A program made the translations under genes and the position numbers. A stretch of DNA of 37,550 nucleotides, taken from the NCBI GenBank assembly GCA_022844045.1, contig JALHMM010000063.1, forward strand, positions 1-37,550, in the 5' to 3' direction. This document shows positions 1 to 8,466 of this stretch, piece by piece. A model generated the notes under the pieces. The model made no database searches and was not told where the DNA came from. It saw only the letters and a list, made by a program, of their open reading frames with translations. Position 1 is the stretch's first letter. Every line of letters starts with the position of its first letter. Source of the DNA: Reyranellaceae bacterium. Its GTDB lineage: Bacteria; Pseudomonadota; Alphaproteobacteria; Reyranellales; Reyranellaceae.

Positions 1-1
1 C

Positions 2-1114
2 GGTGCCGCCAAGCCGGGCGCGCCGCCGCCGGCCGTGGGCGTCGAGGCGGTGAAGGTCACCGTCGGCACCGCGCGCCAGAGCGTGCTGGCCGTCGGCACC
101 TTCCGCTCCAACGAAGCGATCATGGTGCGGCCCGAGCTCGCCAGCCGGGTCAAGGAGTTCAACTTCAGGGAAGGCCAGAAGGTCACCAAGGGCCAGGTAT
201 TGGTGCGCCTCGATGCCGCGCTCGACGAAGCCGCGCTGGCGCAGGCCGAGGCGTCGTTGGCGCTGTCGAGGGCCAATTTCGAGCGCGCGACGTCGCTGGT
301 AGCGCGCCAGGCCGGCACCGAAAAGGCGGTCGACGAGGCGCGCGCCGCGCTGCGCCGCGACGAAGCCGCCGTGCAGCTCGCCAAGGCGCGGGTCGAGAAG
401 TACACGCTGATCGCGCCCTTCGACGGCGTCGTCGGTCTGCGCCGCGTCTCGGTCGGCAGCTACCTCGTGGCCGGCGCCGATGTCGTGAACCTCGAGCAGA
501 TCGATCCGCTGAAGGTCGATTTCCGCATCCCCGAATCCTTCCTGCCGGCGGTGCGCGTCGGCCAGCCGATCGCCGTGACGGTCGACGCCTTCGCCGGGCG
601 CGAGTTCCCCGGCAAGGTGTACGCCATCGATCCGCTGGTCGACGAGGCCGGCCGCTCGATCGTCATCCGCGCCATCGTTGACAACCCCGAGGATATGCTG
701 CGCCCCGGCGTCTTCGGGCGTGTCGCCGTCACGCTCTCGACGCGCGAGAACGCGATGTTCGTGCCCGAGCAGGCGATCGTGCCGGTGGGCGATCGCGTAC
801 AGGTCTATCGCGTCGTCGACGGCAAGTCGGTGCCGACCTTCGTGCGCGCTGGCCAGCGCGAGAAGGGCCAGGTCGAGATCCTCGAAGGGCTCACGCCCAA
901 CGACATGGTGATCACCGCCGGCCACCTGAAGCTGCCGCGCGCCGGCATTCCGGTGACGATCGTGCCACCAGGCGGTCAGCGCCCACCCGGCGCGCCGCCA
1001 GCGGGCGCGCCCCCGGCAGCCGCACCGAAGCCAGCCAGCGGCGCATCGACCCCGATGCCTGGCAGCGCCCCCGCCACAGCCACCACTCCCAGCCCGCCCG
1101 GCAAGGGCGGGTGA
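2..1114 (+). CDS. RND efflux periplasmic adaptor (HlyD/AcrA family), 5' end cut
   Basis: Membrane fusion protein that would bridge an inner-membrane RND pump to an outer-membrane channel. The frame is open from base 2, so the true start and any signal or lipoprotein peptide lie left of the window; the GTG at 35 is only an internal codon. Visible order: lipoyl half (EGQKVTKGQVLVRLD), alpha-helical hairpin rich in Ala/Glu (about residues 65-120 from the GTG), second lipoyl half (APFDGVVGLRRVSVGSYL), beta-barrel, membrane-proximal domain, then a Pro/Ala-rich tail of about 45 residues ending in PPGKGG. The RND pump gene follows on the same strand after a 211-base gap that holds a large palindrome. 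Family assignment is firm; the exported substrate is unknown. Confidence 0.93.
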   Translation, partial: GAAKPGAPPPAVGVEAVKVTVGTARQSVLAVGTFRSNEAIMVRPELASRVKEFNFREGQKVTKGQVLVRLDAALDEAALAQAEASLALSRANFERATSLVARQAGTEKAVDEARAALRRDEAAVQLAKARVEKYTLIAPFDGVVGLRRVSVGSYLVAGADVVNLEQIDPLKVDFRIPESFLPAVRVGQPIAVTVDAFAGREFPGKVYAIDPLVDEAGRSIVIRAIVDNPEDMLRPGVFGRVAVTLSTRENAMFVPEQAIVPVGDRVQVYRVVDGKSVPTFVRAGQREKGQVEILEGLTPNDMVITAGHLKLPRAGIPVTIVPPGGQRPPGAPPAGAPPAAAPKPASGASTPMPGSAPATATTPSPPGKGG

Positions 1115-1141
1115 GCGCGATGGTCGGCGCCACTCCCGCTT

Positions 1142-1163
1142 CCTTCCTCCAGAGGGGGAAGGC
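1142..1163. repeat. partial CTTCC/GGAAGG hairpin after the adaptor gene
   Basis: A short imperfect inverted repeat (CTTCCTCC-AGA-GGGGGAAGG) 28 bases after the adaptor stop. It resembles the outer end of the roughly 125-base palindromes found elsewhere in this window, so it may be a half-element. It could also act as a weak terminator, but no T-run follows. Confidence 0.4.
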
Positions 1164-1173
1164 CAAGAAGATT

Positions 1174-1270
1174 CACCACAGAGACACAGAGACACAGAGG
1201 AAGACCCAGACGACTGCGCGCTTCGCGCGCGGAAACTGTTTTCCCTCTGTGTCTCTGTGTCTCTGTGGTG
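1174..1270. repeat. 97-base palindrome with CACCACAGAGACACAGAG arms
   Basis: Two perfect 27-base arms in inverted orientation, at 1174-1200 and 1244-1270, flank a 43-base centre. The centre holds its own small hairpin (GCGCGC at 1216-1221 with GCGCGC at 1225-1230). The arms are purine/pyrimidine-biased (GAGACACAGAGACACAGAGG) and much less GC-rich than the surrounding DNA, so the element looks foreign. It lies between the RND adaptor and pump genes. Similar CACAGAGACACAGAG palindromes are known as dispersed repeats in many bacterial genomes. It codes for nothing convincing. Confidence 0.85.
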
Positions 1271-1325
1271 AGCCTTCTTCCGGCTGGCGCGGCGCCAGCG
1301 CTCCCATTTCTTGGGACACCGAAGC

Positions 1326-4300
1326 ATGACCCTGTCCGACATCTCGATCCGCCGACCGGTCTTCGCCACCGTGCTCAGCCTGACACTGGTGCTGCTGGGC
1401 CTGGTCAGCTACCAGCGCCTGACCATCCGCGAGTATCCCAATATCGACGAGCCGACGCTCACGGTCGACGTCACCTATCGCGGCGCCTCGGCCGAGATCG
1501 TCGAGAGCCAGGTCACGCAGCCACTCGAGGAGTCGCTTTACGGCATCGACGGCATCGAGCTGATGACCTCGTTCAGCCGCGCCGAGCGCAGCCAGATCAC
1601 GGTGAAGTTCCGACTGACGCGCAACGTCGATTCGGCCGCCGCCGACGTGCGCGATCGTGTCAGCCGCGTGCGCTCGCGCCTGCCGACCGAGATCGACGAG
1701 CCGGTGATCGCCAAGGTCGAGGCCGACGCCTTCCCGGTGCTGTTCATCGCCTTCAACAGCGAGACCATCTCCCAGCTCGAGATCACCGACTACATCGACC
1801 GCTTCGTGAAGGACCAGCTGCAGACCATCGACGGCGTCTCGCAGCTGCGCATCTTCGGCGAGCGCACCTTCGCCATGCGCATCTGGCTCGACCGCGTGCG
1901 CATGGCCGCCTACCGCGTCACCGCGCAGGACGTCGAGAACGCGCTGCGCCGGCAGAACGTCGAGATCCCATCTGGCCGCATCGAGAGCACCCAGCGCGAG
2001 TTCACCATCCTCGCCGAGACCGACCTGCGTACGCCTGAGCAGTTCGAGAACCTGATCCTGCGCGACAACGAGGGCTACCTGGTGCGGCTGCGCGACGTCG
2101 GCCGCGCCGAGATCGGACCCCGCGACCAGCGCGTGCTGACGCGCTTCAACGGCAAGCCGGCGGTCAATGTCGGCCTCATCAAGCAGTCGACGGCCAATCC
2201 ACTCTCCGTCGCCACCGAGGCCAAGCGCCGCCTGCCGCAGATCCTGGCCGAGTTGCCGCCGGGCATCTCGGCCGACATCGCCTTCGACAGCACCGTCTTC
2301 ATCGAGCGCTCGATCGACAACGTCTTCCGTACCATCGGCGAGGCGGTGGTCCTGGTCGTGCTGGTGATCTTCCTGTTCCTGCGCTCGTTCCGCGCCACCC
2401 TGGTGCCGCTGGTCACCATACCGGTGTCGCTGATCGGCACCTTCACCATGATGATGCTGCTGGGATTCTCGATCAACACGCTGACTTTGCTGGCCATGGT
2501 GCTGGCGATCGGCCTGGTGGTCGACGACGCCATCGTCATGCTCGAGAACATCTCGCGTTACGTCGAGGAGGGCATGAAGCCCTTCGAGGCGGCGCTCAAG
2601 GGCAGCCGCGAGATCGCCTTCGCCGTCATCGCCATGACCATCACGCTGGCCGCGGTGTACGCGCCGGTGGCCTTCCAGACCGGCCGCACCGGTCGCCTGT
2701 TCATCGAGTTCGCGCTGACCCTGGCGGGATCGGTGATCGTCTCCGGCTTCGTGGCACTCACGCTCTCGCCGATGATGTGCTCGAAGATGCTCAAGCACGA
2801 GGCCAAGCCCAACCTGTTCTACCGCGTCGGCGGGCGCGTGCTCGAGAGCATGAACAACGGCTACCGCCGCCTGCTCGGCTGGACCTTCAGCGCGCGGCCG
2901 CTGGTGGTCGTGGTCGGCCTAGTCGCCGCCGGCGCCGCCGGCTGGCTGTTCACCAAGATCCCCGCCGAGCTGGCGCCGACGGAGGACCGCGGCTTCGTCT
3001 CCAATATCGGCTTCGCGCCGGAAGGCTCGACCATCGACTTCACCATGGCCTATGGCCATCGCCTCGAGGACATCTACCTGCGCAGCGCCACCTTGGGCCA
3101 GCCGGAGATCAGCCAGAACGTCGAGAAGCTGCTGGTCATCGTCGGCTTCCCTGACGTCACCCGCCTGCTCGCCTTCGCTCGTCTGAAGCCGTGGGAGGAG
3201 CGCACCGTCAAGCAGCAGCGGATCACCGAGCTGGCCCGCCCACTGGCGCAGCGCATCACCGGTATCGTCGCCTTCCCGATCAACCCGCCCTCCTTCGGCC
3301 TGCGCACCTCGGACAAGCCGGTCCAGGTCGTGCTGCTGACGACGCAGCCCTACGCCGTGCTCGATCAGGCGACCAGCCAGATCATGGCGATCGCGCGCAC
3401 CAATCCCTGCCTCACCGCTCTCGACTCCGACCTCAAGCTCAACAAGCCCGATTTGCGCGTTCGTCCGGATCGCGAGAAGGCGGCCCTGCTGGGCGTCGAG
3501 GTCGAAACCATCGGACGCACGCTCGAGACCATGATGGGCGGCCGCCAGGTCACGCGCTTCAAGCGCGAGGGCAAGCAGTACGACGTCATGGTGCAGGTCG
3601 CCGACGCCGACCGCGTATCGCCCAGCCAGCTCAACGAGATCTTCGTGCGCGCCCGCTCCGGCCAGATGATCCCGTTGTCGACCTTGATCACCTTCAACGA
3701 GACGGTGGCGCCCAAGGAGCTCAACCACTTCAACAAGATGCGTGCCTCGACGGTGTCGGCCAACCTGGTCGGGGGCTGCGCGCTGGGCGACGCGCTGAAG
3801 TTCATGGACGAGGCGGCCAATCAGCTCCCTGACACGATCCGCATCGACTACAACGGCCAGAGCCGCGAGTTCAAACAATCCTCGCGCGGCCTGTACGAGA
3901 CCTTCCTGATGGCGCTGGTGTTCATCTTCCTGGTGCTGGCGGCGCAGTTCGAGAGCTTCATCGACCCGTTGATCATCATGCTCACCGTGCCGCTGACCAT
4001 GACCGGCGCGCTGCTCGCGCTGTACCTCACCGGCAACACGCTCAACGTCTACAGCCAGATCGGACTCGTCACGCTCATAGGACTCATCACCAAGCACGGC
4101 ATCCTGATCGTCGAGTTTTCCAACCAGCTCCAGGAACAGGGCATGGCCAAGGTCGAGGCGGTGAAGGAAGCCGCCACCTTGCGCCTGCGCCCGATCCTGA
4201 TGACGACGGGCGCGATGGTGCTGGGCGCGCTGCCGCTGGCCTACGCGACCGGCGCGGGCGGCGAGAGCCGCCAGGCGATCGGCTGGGTGATCGTCGGCGG

Positions 4301-4418
4301 CCTGACCTTCGGCACCGTGTTCACGCTCTTCGTCGTGCCCACCGCCTACACCTACCTCGCCCGCAAGCGCGAGGCGCACGCCGTCCCGGCCACCGCCGTG
4401 CCGCATCCGGCGGAGTAG
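1326..4418 (+). CDS. RND multidrug efflux pump, inner-membrane permease (HAE1/AcrB type)
   Basis: Proton-driven tripartite efflux pump subunit of 1030 residues, the normal length for AcrB-like proteins. The start is set at the ATG giving MTLSDISIRRPVFATVL, the usual cytoplasmic N-terminus before TM1; an upstream TTG at 1311 only adds five residues. The first periplasmic loop begins near YRGASAEIVESQV. The TM4 proton-relay pair is present in GLVVDDAIVMLENI (Asp-Asp near residues 400-401). A second porter domain and the TM7-12 repeat follow (VPLTMTGALLALYLTGNTLN, GLITKHGILIVEFSNQLQEQ). It pairs with the adaptor upstream. No outer-membrane factor gene follows, so a TolC-like partner must be encoded elsewhere. 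Confidence 0.96.
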   Translation: MTLSDISIRRPVFATVLSLTLVLLGLVSYQRLTIREYPNIDEPTLTVDVTYRGASAEIVESQVTQPLEESLYGIDGIELMTSFSRAERSQITVKFRLTRNVDSAAADVRDRVSRVRSRLPTEIDEPVIAKVEADAFPVLFIAFNSETISQLEITDYIDRFVKDQLQTIDGVSQLRIFGERTFAMRIWLDRVRMAAYRVTAQDVENALRRQNVEIPSGRIESTQREFTILAETDLRTPEQFENLILRDNEGYLVRLRDVGRAEIGPRDQRVLTRFNGKPAVNVGLIKQSTANPLSVATEAKRRLPQILAELPPGISADIAFDSTVFIERSIDNVFRTIGEAVVLVVLVIFLFLRSFRATLVPLVTIPVSLIGTFTMMMLLGFSINTLTLLAMVLAIGLVVDDAIVMLENISRYVEEGMKPFEAALKGSREIAFAVIAMTITLAAVYAPVAFQTGRTGRLFIEFALTLAGSVIVSGFVALTLSPMMCSKMLKHEAKPNLFYRVGGRVLESMNNGYRRLLGWTFSARPLVVVVGLVAAGAAGWLFTKIPAELAPTEDRGFVSNIGFAPEGSTIDFTMAYGHRLEDIYLRSATLGQPEISQNVEKLLVIVGFPDVTRLLAFARLKPWEERTVKQQRITELARPLAQRITGIVAFPINPPSFGLRTSDKPVQVVLLTTQPYAVLDQATSQIMAIARTNPCLTALDSDLKLNKPDLRVRPDREKAALLGVEVETIGRTLETMMGGRQVTRFKREGKQYDVMVQVADADRVSPSQLNEIFVRARSGQMIPLSTLITFNETVAPKELNHFNKMRASTVSANLVGGCALGDALKFMDEAANQLPDTIRIDYNGQSREFKQSSRGLYETFLMALVFIFLVLAAQFESFIDPLIIMLTVPLTMTGALLALYLTGNTLNVYSQIGLVTLIGLITKHGILIVEFSNQLQEQGMAKVEAVKEAATLRLRPILMTTGAMVLGALPLAYATGAGGESRQAIGWVIVGGLTFGTVFTLFVVPTAYTYLARKREAHAVPATAVPHPAE

Positions 4419-4446
4419 ATTCCCTTCTCCCGGAGGGGGAAGGTAA
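4419..4446. repeat. partial CTTCTCC/GGGGGAAGG hairpin after the RND pump
   Basis: An imperfect inverted repeat immediately after the pump stop codon, ending GGGGGAAGGTAAAA like the right ends of the long palindromes at 6968, 8967 and 15500. Probably a solo end of that repeat family. Its position also fits a weak transcription end. Confidence 0.45.
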
Positions 4447-4470
4447 AACTGAGCAAGGAGTCTTCCCGCC

Positions 4471-5073
4471 ATGACCGCGCCGGCGGTTGATTTCTGGTAC
4501 GAGTTCGCCAGCACCTATTCCTATCTCGCCGCCGAGCGCATCGAAGGCGCCGCGCGCGTCGCTGGCGTCACGGTGCGCTGGCGGCCCTTCCTGCTTGGGC
4601 CGATCTTCGCCGCGCAGGGCTGGGCGACCTCGCCCTTCAACCTCTACCCGGCCAAGGGCGCCAACATGTGGCGCGACATGCAGCGCCAGGCGGCGAAACA
4701 CCTGCTGCTGTGGAACAAGCCCACGGTACTGCCGCGCAACGGCCTGCACGCCGCGCGCGTCGCCCTGATCGGCGCCGAGGACGGCTGGATCGCGAATTTC
4801 TCGCGCGCCGTCTTCCGCGCCAATTTCGTCGAGGACCGCGACATCGGCGATCCGGCGGTGGTGGCCGATATCGTCGCGCGCCTCGGTCTGCCAGCCTCCG
4901 TCCTCGACCGCGCCACGACACCCGAGAACAAGGCCCGCCTGAAAACCCAGACCGAAGACGCCATCGCCCGCGGTATCTACGGCGCCCCCGCCTTCACCGT
5001 CGACGACGAACTCTTCTGGGGCCACGACCGCCTGGATCAGGCGCTGGAGTGGGCCAAAGCGCCGTGGCTTTGA
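4471..5073 (+). CDS. 2-hydroxychromene-2-carboxylate isomerase (DsbA/kappa-GST family)
   Basis: A 200-residue thioredoxin-fold protein of the HCCA isomerase family, which in naphthalene catabolism uses glutathione to isomerise 2-hydroxychromene-2-carboxylate. Visible marks are the N-terminal DFWYEFASTYSYLAAERI (candidate catalytic Ser14), the kappa-GST WRPFLLGPIFAAQGW segment, and the C-terminal cis-proline region GIYGAPAFTVDDELFWGHDRLDQ. A GGAG ribosome site sits ahead of the ATG (AAGGAGTCTTCCCGCC). It follows the RND pump by 52 bases and may be read through from it. No other naphthalene-pathway gene is nearby, so the family name is safe but the true substrate is not. Confidence 0.88.
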   Translation: MTAPAVDFWYEFASTYSYLAAERIEGAARVAGVTVRWRPFLLGPIFAAQGWATSPFNLYPAKGANMWRDMQRQAAKHLLLWNKPTVLPRNGLHAARVALIGAEDGWIANFSRAVFRANFVEDRDIGDPAVVADIVARLGLPASVLDRATTPENKARLKTQTEDAIARGIYGAPAFTVDDELFWGHDRLDQALEWAKAPWL

Positions 5074-5100
5074 TTGAGAGCGCCGGCGCTCCAACAAGGC

Positions 5101-6936
5101 TTACGCCGCCAGCAATCTGTCCCTGAGTTGCCCGCCCTCGATCTTGTCGAGCATGCTTTGCGTGTGACGGTAGCCGATCTCGACGGCGCGCTCGAAGCCG
5201 GTCCAGTCGAGCAGGTCGAAATCGATCATCGGCGGCGTCACCAGCAGATCGACGCGCTCGCGGTCGAGCAGCGAGCGTTCAGTGCTGCCGACCAAGGCGG
5301 AGCGCAGCATGATGCGCACGATCGAGGGGATCGGCAGGGTCTCGCCGCGCCGCCACACCAGCCGTCGCATGAACTCCCAGGCCGACCAGGAATCGCCGAC
5401 ACGCTCGCCAGCCGACATCGCGCCACCGGTGTCGATGTCGATGCCGATCACCGGGCCGCGGCCCATGGCGCGCATCGGCGAAACCGGGAAATTGTCGATC
5501 ACGCCGCCGTCGACATGGACCTCGCCACGATGCACCACCGGCGGCAACACGCCGGGGATCGACACCGAGGCGCGCAGCCAGTGCACCAGCGGCCCGCGGC
5601 GCTGCACGTCGCGACCCTGCAGGGTGAGGTTGGCGGTGACGCAGTAGAACGGCGACGGCAGATCCTCGATATCGACCGAGCCGAAGGCGAGGTGCAGCAG
5701 GCGATCGACGCGCTTGCCGGCATAGAGCGAGACGAAGGGCACGGTGTAGTCGCCCAGCGGGTTCTTCTCGACGAAGGCGCGATGAAACCGCGCGTTCATC
5801 TCGCGATAGTCCCAGCCCGCCGCCGTCGCCGCGGCGACGATCGCGCCCATGCTGCAACCGCCGGCCATGTCGATCGGCACGCCCGCCTCGCGCAGCGCGC
5901 GCACCACGCCGATATGGGCGAAGCCGCGCGCGCCGCCGCCGGCCATGACGATGCCGACCGCGCGGTTGACGACGACGCGCGCCAGCCGGTCGAACTCCTG
6001 CGTCGAGCCGAGGCGCACATGGTGGTGCAGCGCGTAATCGTCGTGGCCGAGCCACGGCGAGGTCGTACCCGGCCGGATCAGCGGCTTCTCGCGCACCAGC
6101 ACCAGTTCGCGACGGGGACGGTACGGGCCTTCGCGCAGCGCGCCCGACGCGTCGAGCCGATCGACAAGCTGCGGCTCTTCCGGTGGCGGACCGGCGGCGG
6201 CGACCACCAGCATCAGGTCGGCCTGGCGCAGGCAGCGATATGTCCAGTCGGATTCCCTGACATCGGCGCGATAGACGACGAAGGTCGCCTCGGCCTCCGC
6301 GCGCTGCAGGCGATCGAGCGGCGCGCCGGCGGCCTCGGGGCCGATGATCTCGACCTTGGGCCCGCCATGCAGGCGGCCCAACGCCTCCGACAGCTCCTTG
6401 GCGAAGCGCTCGCAAGGCGCGTTTGGGCCGTGCGGGATCAGCGCGATGGTGCGCGGCGGACGCTTCACCTGGCGCGGCGGCGAGCCGTAGCGCTCGACCA
6501 GCTTGTGCACGAGGCCGACCAGCGCCTCGGGATGCGCGCTGATCAGGCGCTCGAATTCGGCGCGGCTCAGCCTCAGCGCCTCGCTGTCGCGGATGGCCGC
6601 GACGGTATGCGAGCGCCGCCGATGGCCGATCAGCGCCAGCTCGCCGACGATGTCGCCGGCGGGAATCTCGGCGATGATGCGCGGCACGCCGTCGGGGCCG
6701 GGCGGATCGAACACCGCGAGATAGCCGCTGACCACGATGTAGAGCGAGTCGCCCGGGTCGCCGGCGGAGAACAGCGGCTTGCCGCCCTCGACCATCACCG
6801 ACTCCATGCGGTCGGCGACCGCCATCAGCGTGGCGTCGTCGAGGCCGGAGAACAGCGGCGCGCGGCGCAGGATCTCAAGACGCAGATCCTGCGCGCCGTC
6901 GAACGGGAAGGTGGCGATGGACATCGGCGGCGCCAT
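5101..6936 (-). CDS. cNMP-binding domain / patatin-like phospholipase (NTE type)
   Basis: A 611-residue predicted serine lipid hydrolase. An N-terminal cyclic-nucleotide-binding domain (about 20-145; GDSLYIVVSGYLAVF, GDIVGELALIGHRRRSHTV) is followed by a linker of about 180 residues and a patatin domain from about 325. The patatin parts are complete: oxyanion-hole GGGARG (333-338), nucleophile elbow GCSMG with Ser362, and Asp476 in DGG. The architecture matches bacterial neuropathy-target-esterase relatives, which hydrolyse (lyso)phospholipids. The start is uncertain: GAGG abuts the ATG at 6936, and a second in-frame ATG at 6924 gives MSIATFPF. It is convergent with the isomerase gene, 27 bases away, with no clear terminator between. 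Confidence 0.93.
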   Translation of the reverse strand: MAPPMSIATFPFDGAQDLRLEILRRAPLFSGLDDATLMAVADRMESVMVEGGKPLFSAGDPGDSLYIVVSGYLAVFDPPGPDGVPRIIAEIPAGDIVGELALIGHRRRSHTVAAIRDSEALRLSRAEFERLISAHPEALVGLVHKLVERYGSPPRQVKRPPRTIALIPHGPNAPCERFAKELSEALGRLHGGPKVEIIGPEAAGAPLDRLQRAEAEATFVVYRADVRESDWTYRCLRQADLMLVVAAAGPPPEEPQLVDRLDASGALREGPYRPRRELVLVREKPLIRPGTTSPWLGHDDYALHHHVRLGSTQEFDRLARVVVNRAVGIVMAGGGARGFAHIGVVRALREAGVPIDMAGGCSMGAIVAAATAAGWDYREMNARFHRAFVEKNPLGDYTVPFVSLYAGKRVDRLLHLAFGSVDIEDLPSPFYCVTANLTLQGRDVQRRGPLVHWLRASVSIPGVLPPVVHRGEVHVDGGVIDNFPVSPMRAMGRGPVIGIDIDTGGAMSAGERVGDSWSAWEFMRRLVWRRGETLPIPSIVRIMLRSALVGSTERSLLDRERVDLLVTPPMIDFDLLDWTGFERAVEIGYRHTQSMLDKIEGGQLRDRLLAA

Positions 6937-6967
6937 CCTCGCATCGCCTCGTTACGGCGACAAGTTC

Positions 6968-7097
6968 ACCTTCCCTTCCCCCGGAGGGAGAAGGTGGCGC
7001 GGAGCGACGGAAGGGGGATGTTGAAGACGGACTCCTGCGTTCGTCTTCGACATCCCCCATCCGCCCTTCGGGCACCTTCCCCCTCCGGGGGAAGGTA
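6968..7097. repeat. dispersed palindrome, copy A
   Basis: About 130 bases with ends CCTTCCCCCGGAGGG..GAAGGT and ACCTTCCCCCTCCGGGGGAAGGT and a hyphenated core GATGTTGAAGACGG / CGTCTTCGACATC. The left arm carries GGCGCGGAGCGACGG; the right arm carries CCGCCCTTCGGGC. It lies between the SDR and the patatin gene, both on the minus strand. No coding capacity is supported. Confidence 0.85.
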
Positions 7098-7105
7098 AAA
7101 AGTAA

Positions 7106-7930
7106 CTACAGCCCGCCGTTGACCACCAGGCACTGGCCGCTGACATAGTCGCTGTCGGGGCTGCAGAAGAGGTAGACCGAGCCGGCCGCTTCCTCGGGCA
7201 GGCCGCCACGGCCCAGCGGGATCATCTGGTTCATGGCGGCGATGCGGCCGCCCTGCACGCCGACCTTCACCTGGCGGCCCTGCACCTCGATGGTGCCGTC
7301 GTCGCCGGCGGCCAGCGGCTTGGTCAGGCGCGTCTGGATGTAGCCGAAGGCCACGGCGTTGACCGTCACATCGTAGCGGCCGAACTCCTTGGCGAGCGTC
7401 TTGGTCAGTCCGACGATGCCCGCTTTGCCGGCCGAGTAGTTCGACTGGCCGGCATTGCCGTTGACGCCGGAGGTCGAGGAGATGTTGACGACCTTGCGCA
7501 CGATGCGCTTGCCCTCGGCGCGCTCCTTGTCGACGGCGACGCGGAAATGCTGCTGGAAGGCGCGCAGCACGCGGAACGGCGCCGTCAGATGCACATCGAG
7601 GATGGCGTACCACTGCTCGTCGGTCATCTTCTGGATGACGCTGTCCCAGGTGTAGCCGGCGTTGTTCACGACGATGTGGCAGTCGCCGAAGGCGTCGACC
7701 GCCGTCTTGACGATGCGGTCACCGAAGTCCTTGGCCGAGACGTCGCCGTTGCAGGCCACCGCCTTGCCGCCCATTTTGGTGATCAGGTCCACCGTCTCCT
7801 TGGCGGGACCCTCGTCGAGATCGTTGACCACGACCTTGGCGCCGTCGCGCACCAGGCGCAGCGCGATCTCGCGGCCGATACCGCGGCCCGAACCCGTGAC
7901 GATGGCCACGCGGCCGTCAACCTGACCCAT
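7106..7930 (-). CDS. short-chain dehydrogenase/reductase (FabG/hydroxyacyl-CoA dehydrogenase-like)
   Basis: A classical SDR of 274 residues. It has the NAD(P) loop TGSGRGIG (12-19), the NNAG motif (89-92), catalytic Ser152, Tyr165 and Lys169 (NISSTSG, NYSAGK), and the usual C-terminal VSGQCLVVNGG. Between the catalytic and C-terminal parts it has an extra segment (about 208-235). In this operon the natural role is oxidation of a 3-hydroxyacyl-CoA made by the MaoC pair upstream, though a biosynthetic 3-oxoacyl reductase cannot be excluded. The ribosome site is AGAGG, eight bases before the ATG. A REP-like palindrome separates it from the MaoC gene. Confidence 0.92.
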   Translation of the reverse strand: MGQVDGRVAIVTGSGRGIGREIALRLVRDGAKVVVNDLDEGPAKETVDLITKMGGKAVACNGDVSAKDFGDRIVKTAVDAFGDCHIVVNNAGYTWDSVIQKMTDEQWYAILDVHLTAPFRVLRAFQQHFRVAVDKERAEGKRIVRKVVNISSTSGVNGNAGQSNYSAGKAGIVGLTKTLAKEFGRYDVTVNAVAFGYIQTRLTKPLAAGDDGTIEVQGRQVKVGVQGGRIAAMNQMIPLGRGGLPEEAAGSVYLFCSPDSDYVSGQCLVVNGGL

Positions 7931-7955
7931 AGTTCGATCCTCTTTCTGAATGGTC

Positions 7956-8022
7956 TGTCATCCCGAGCGCAGCGAGGGATCCAGGCTTGCGACTAGATCC
8001 TTCGCTTCGCTCAGGATGACAG
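7956..8022. repeat. TGTCATCC..GGATGACA palindromic repeat
   Basis: An inverted repeat of about 67 bases: TGTCATCCCGAGCGCAGCGA at the left and TCGCTTCGCTCAGGATGACA at the right, with a short centre containing GGATCCAGGCTTGCGACTAGATCC. It matches the widespread 'CATCCTGAGCGAAGCGAAGGATC' repeat class seen in many proteobacterial genomes. It lies in the 101-base gap between the MaoC and SDR genes, inside the operon. Confidence 0.75.
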
Positions 8023-8031
8023 GGATGGTCG

Positions 8032-8454
8032 TTACGCCAACGCGACCGTGGCGTGGCCCTGCAGCGTGTCCTGGCCGTTCTGGTTGGTGCAGCGGACCTC
8101 GAGGTCGACGACTTTCTCGCCGTTGGCCTCGCGCTTGCCCGTCACCTTGCCGCTCACCGTGATGACGTCGCCGACCCAGGTGATCGAGGTGAAGCGCGTG
8201 CCGAGGCCGCGCACCTGCTTCTGCGGCACCCAGCCGGTGACGACGCGGCCGAGGAAGGCCATCGACAGCATGCCGTGGGCGAAGACGTCCTTGAAGCCGA
8301 ACTTCTTGGCGAAGTCGATGTCGACATGGATCGGGTTGTGGTCACCCGAGCCGCCGCAATAGAGCGCGAGCTGATGGCGGCTGATCGGCGGCAGAACGAG
8401 CTTGGGAATCTCGTCGCCCACCTTCACATCGGCGAATTTCGGCGGGTTGGCCAT
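8032..8454 (-). CDS. MaoC-like (R)-specific enoyl-CoA hydratase, catalytic half
   Basis: A single-hotdog hydratase of 140 residues. The hydratase-2 signature is intact: YCGGSGDHNPIHVD, with Asp38 and His43 placed as in PhaJ-type enzymes, followed by FAHGMLSMAFLGR. It would add water to a trans-2-enoyl-CoA. The gene directly upstream (gap 12 bases) encodes a second hotdog chain that lacks these two residues, so the working enzyme is probably a heterodimer, as in HadAB/HadBC or ChsH1-ChsH2. The ribosome site GGGAG precedes the ATG by seven bases. Confidence 0.93.
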   Translation of the reverse strand: MANPPKFADVKVGDEIPKLVLPPISRHQLALYCGGSGDHNPIHVDIDFAKKFGFKDVFAHGMLSMAFLGRVVTGWVPQKQVRGLGTRFTSITWVGDVITVSGKVTGKREANGEKVVDLEVRCTNQNGQDTLQGHATVALA

Positions 8455-8466
8455 GATCGTTCTCCC

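Noticed and set aside
1174..1270. Palindrome as an insertion sequence with terminal inverted repeats
   Set aside because: Only 97 bases, no transposase and no visible target duplication; kept as a non-coding repeat.
1173..2798. Long open frame on the minus strand opposite the RND pump
   Set aside because: Low-complexity His/Gln/Arg/Asp-rich translation typical of the antisense of GC-rich coding DNA; the plus-strand pump is a full known family member.
5074..7098. 674-codon open frame on the plus strand across the patatin gene
   Set aside because: Composition of an antisense shadow and it runs through a palindrome; the minus strand has all phospholipase motifs.
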